Positions 20,628-20,702 of a DNA stretch of 20,702 bases are shown piece after piece. Below the pieces are notes generated by a model. The model saw only the letters and a program-made list of their open reading frames with translations, did no database searches and was not told the origin of the DNA. Position 1 is the stretch's first letter, and every line of letters begins with the position of its first letter. Made by a program: the position numbers and the translations under genes. The stretch spans positions 1-20,702 of the forward strand of contig JAZSHZ010000106.1 in NCBI GenBank assembly GCA_045533555.1, read 5' to 3'. The stretch comes from SIG480 sp045533555. GTDB taxonomy: Bacteria > Bacillota > Clostridia > Oscillospirales > JAAYXM01.

Positions 20628-20702
20628 ATGTATTTGTGGAAACGAGAATAGCACTAACGCATATTTTACCATTTCAAGTAACATTTACTAACCCTCCACT
20701 GC
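20628..20702. other. Unassigned window end
   Basis: There is no open frame, promoter or repeat that I can support. Stops occur in all minus-strand frames read from the edge. Confidence 0.4.

Noticed and set aside
17630..20702. Integrated element with att duplication of the tmRNA 3' end
   Set aside because: I looked for a second copy of the tmRNA 3' sequence (GGTTCGACTCC or GCCTCCACCA) downstream and found none in the window; no integrase gene is visible. An attachment site beyond the window remains possible.

Overview
The window looks like a chromosomal segment from a low-to-mid-GC Gram-positive bacterium, most likely an anaerobic Clostridia (Oscillospiraceae/Ruminococcaceae-like). The reasons are S-layer-homology (SLH) anchored giant exoproteins, strong AGGAGG-type ribosome sites, a one-piece tmRNA with a clostridial-style tag, and short palindromic repeats of a type I remember from gut Clostridia. 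The genus cannot be named from sequence alone.

Region 1 (1-14481) is a carbohydrate-directed locus. It opens with the 3' end of an SLH-anchored protein. Next comes a minus-strand AraC-family regulator (652-1521), transcribed divergently from a five-gene plus-strand operon (1681-14420) with gaps of only 14-19 nt. The operon encodes a 2528-residue secreted, SLH-anchored heparinase II/III-like protein, a secreted ~806-residue protein sharing its N-terminal module, a cytoplasmic protein of unknown family, a xylose-isomerase-like TIM-barrel sugar isomerase/epimerase, and a Gfo/Idh/MocA oxidoreductase. The simplest reading is that an uronate-containing polysaccharide is bound and cut at the cell surface and the released sugars are isomerised and oxidised inside. 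The AraC protein probably controls this; a 21-bp-spaced direct repeat between the divergent genes is a candidate operator. No transporter is visible. The operon ends at a very long, near-perfect hairpin.

Region 2 (14482-15770) is a hairpin-rich non-coding strip and an AT-rich minus-strand gene for an ankyrin-repeat-like protein, probably acquired.

Region 3 (15771-17707) is a housekeeping trans-translation block: tRNA-Leu(CAA) on the minus strand, then smpB, an alpha/beta-hydrolase (BD-FAE/acetylesterase type), and ssrA (tmRNA), whose first base directly follows the hydrolase stop codon. The tRNA and tmRNA genes carry almost identical 3' flanks and terminators.

Region 4 (17708-20702), downstream of ssrA, is an AT-rich accessory module. 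One gene encodes a protein with a phage minor-head-like Cys/His motif. The next encodes a coiled-coil (DUF4041-like) protein with a C-terminal GIY-YIG/MUG113 nuclease-like domain. The pair is flanked by clusters of short direct repeats (core GGGG-T-CAT) spaced 19-21 bp, and one more copy plus an inverted relative lie beside the ankyrin gene. This flank-repeat module is the best candidate for an undescribed mobile or defence-like system.

The most unusual sequence-level observation is that palindromic repeat elements, normally intergenic, are embedded in frame in the linkers of the SLH-bearing genes (1-23, 8666-8709, 9070-9097).
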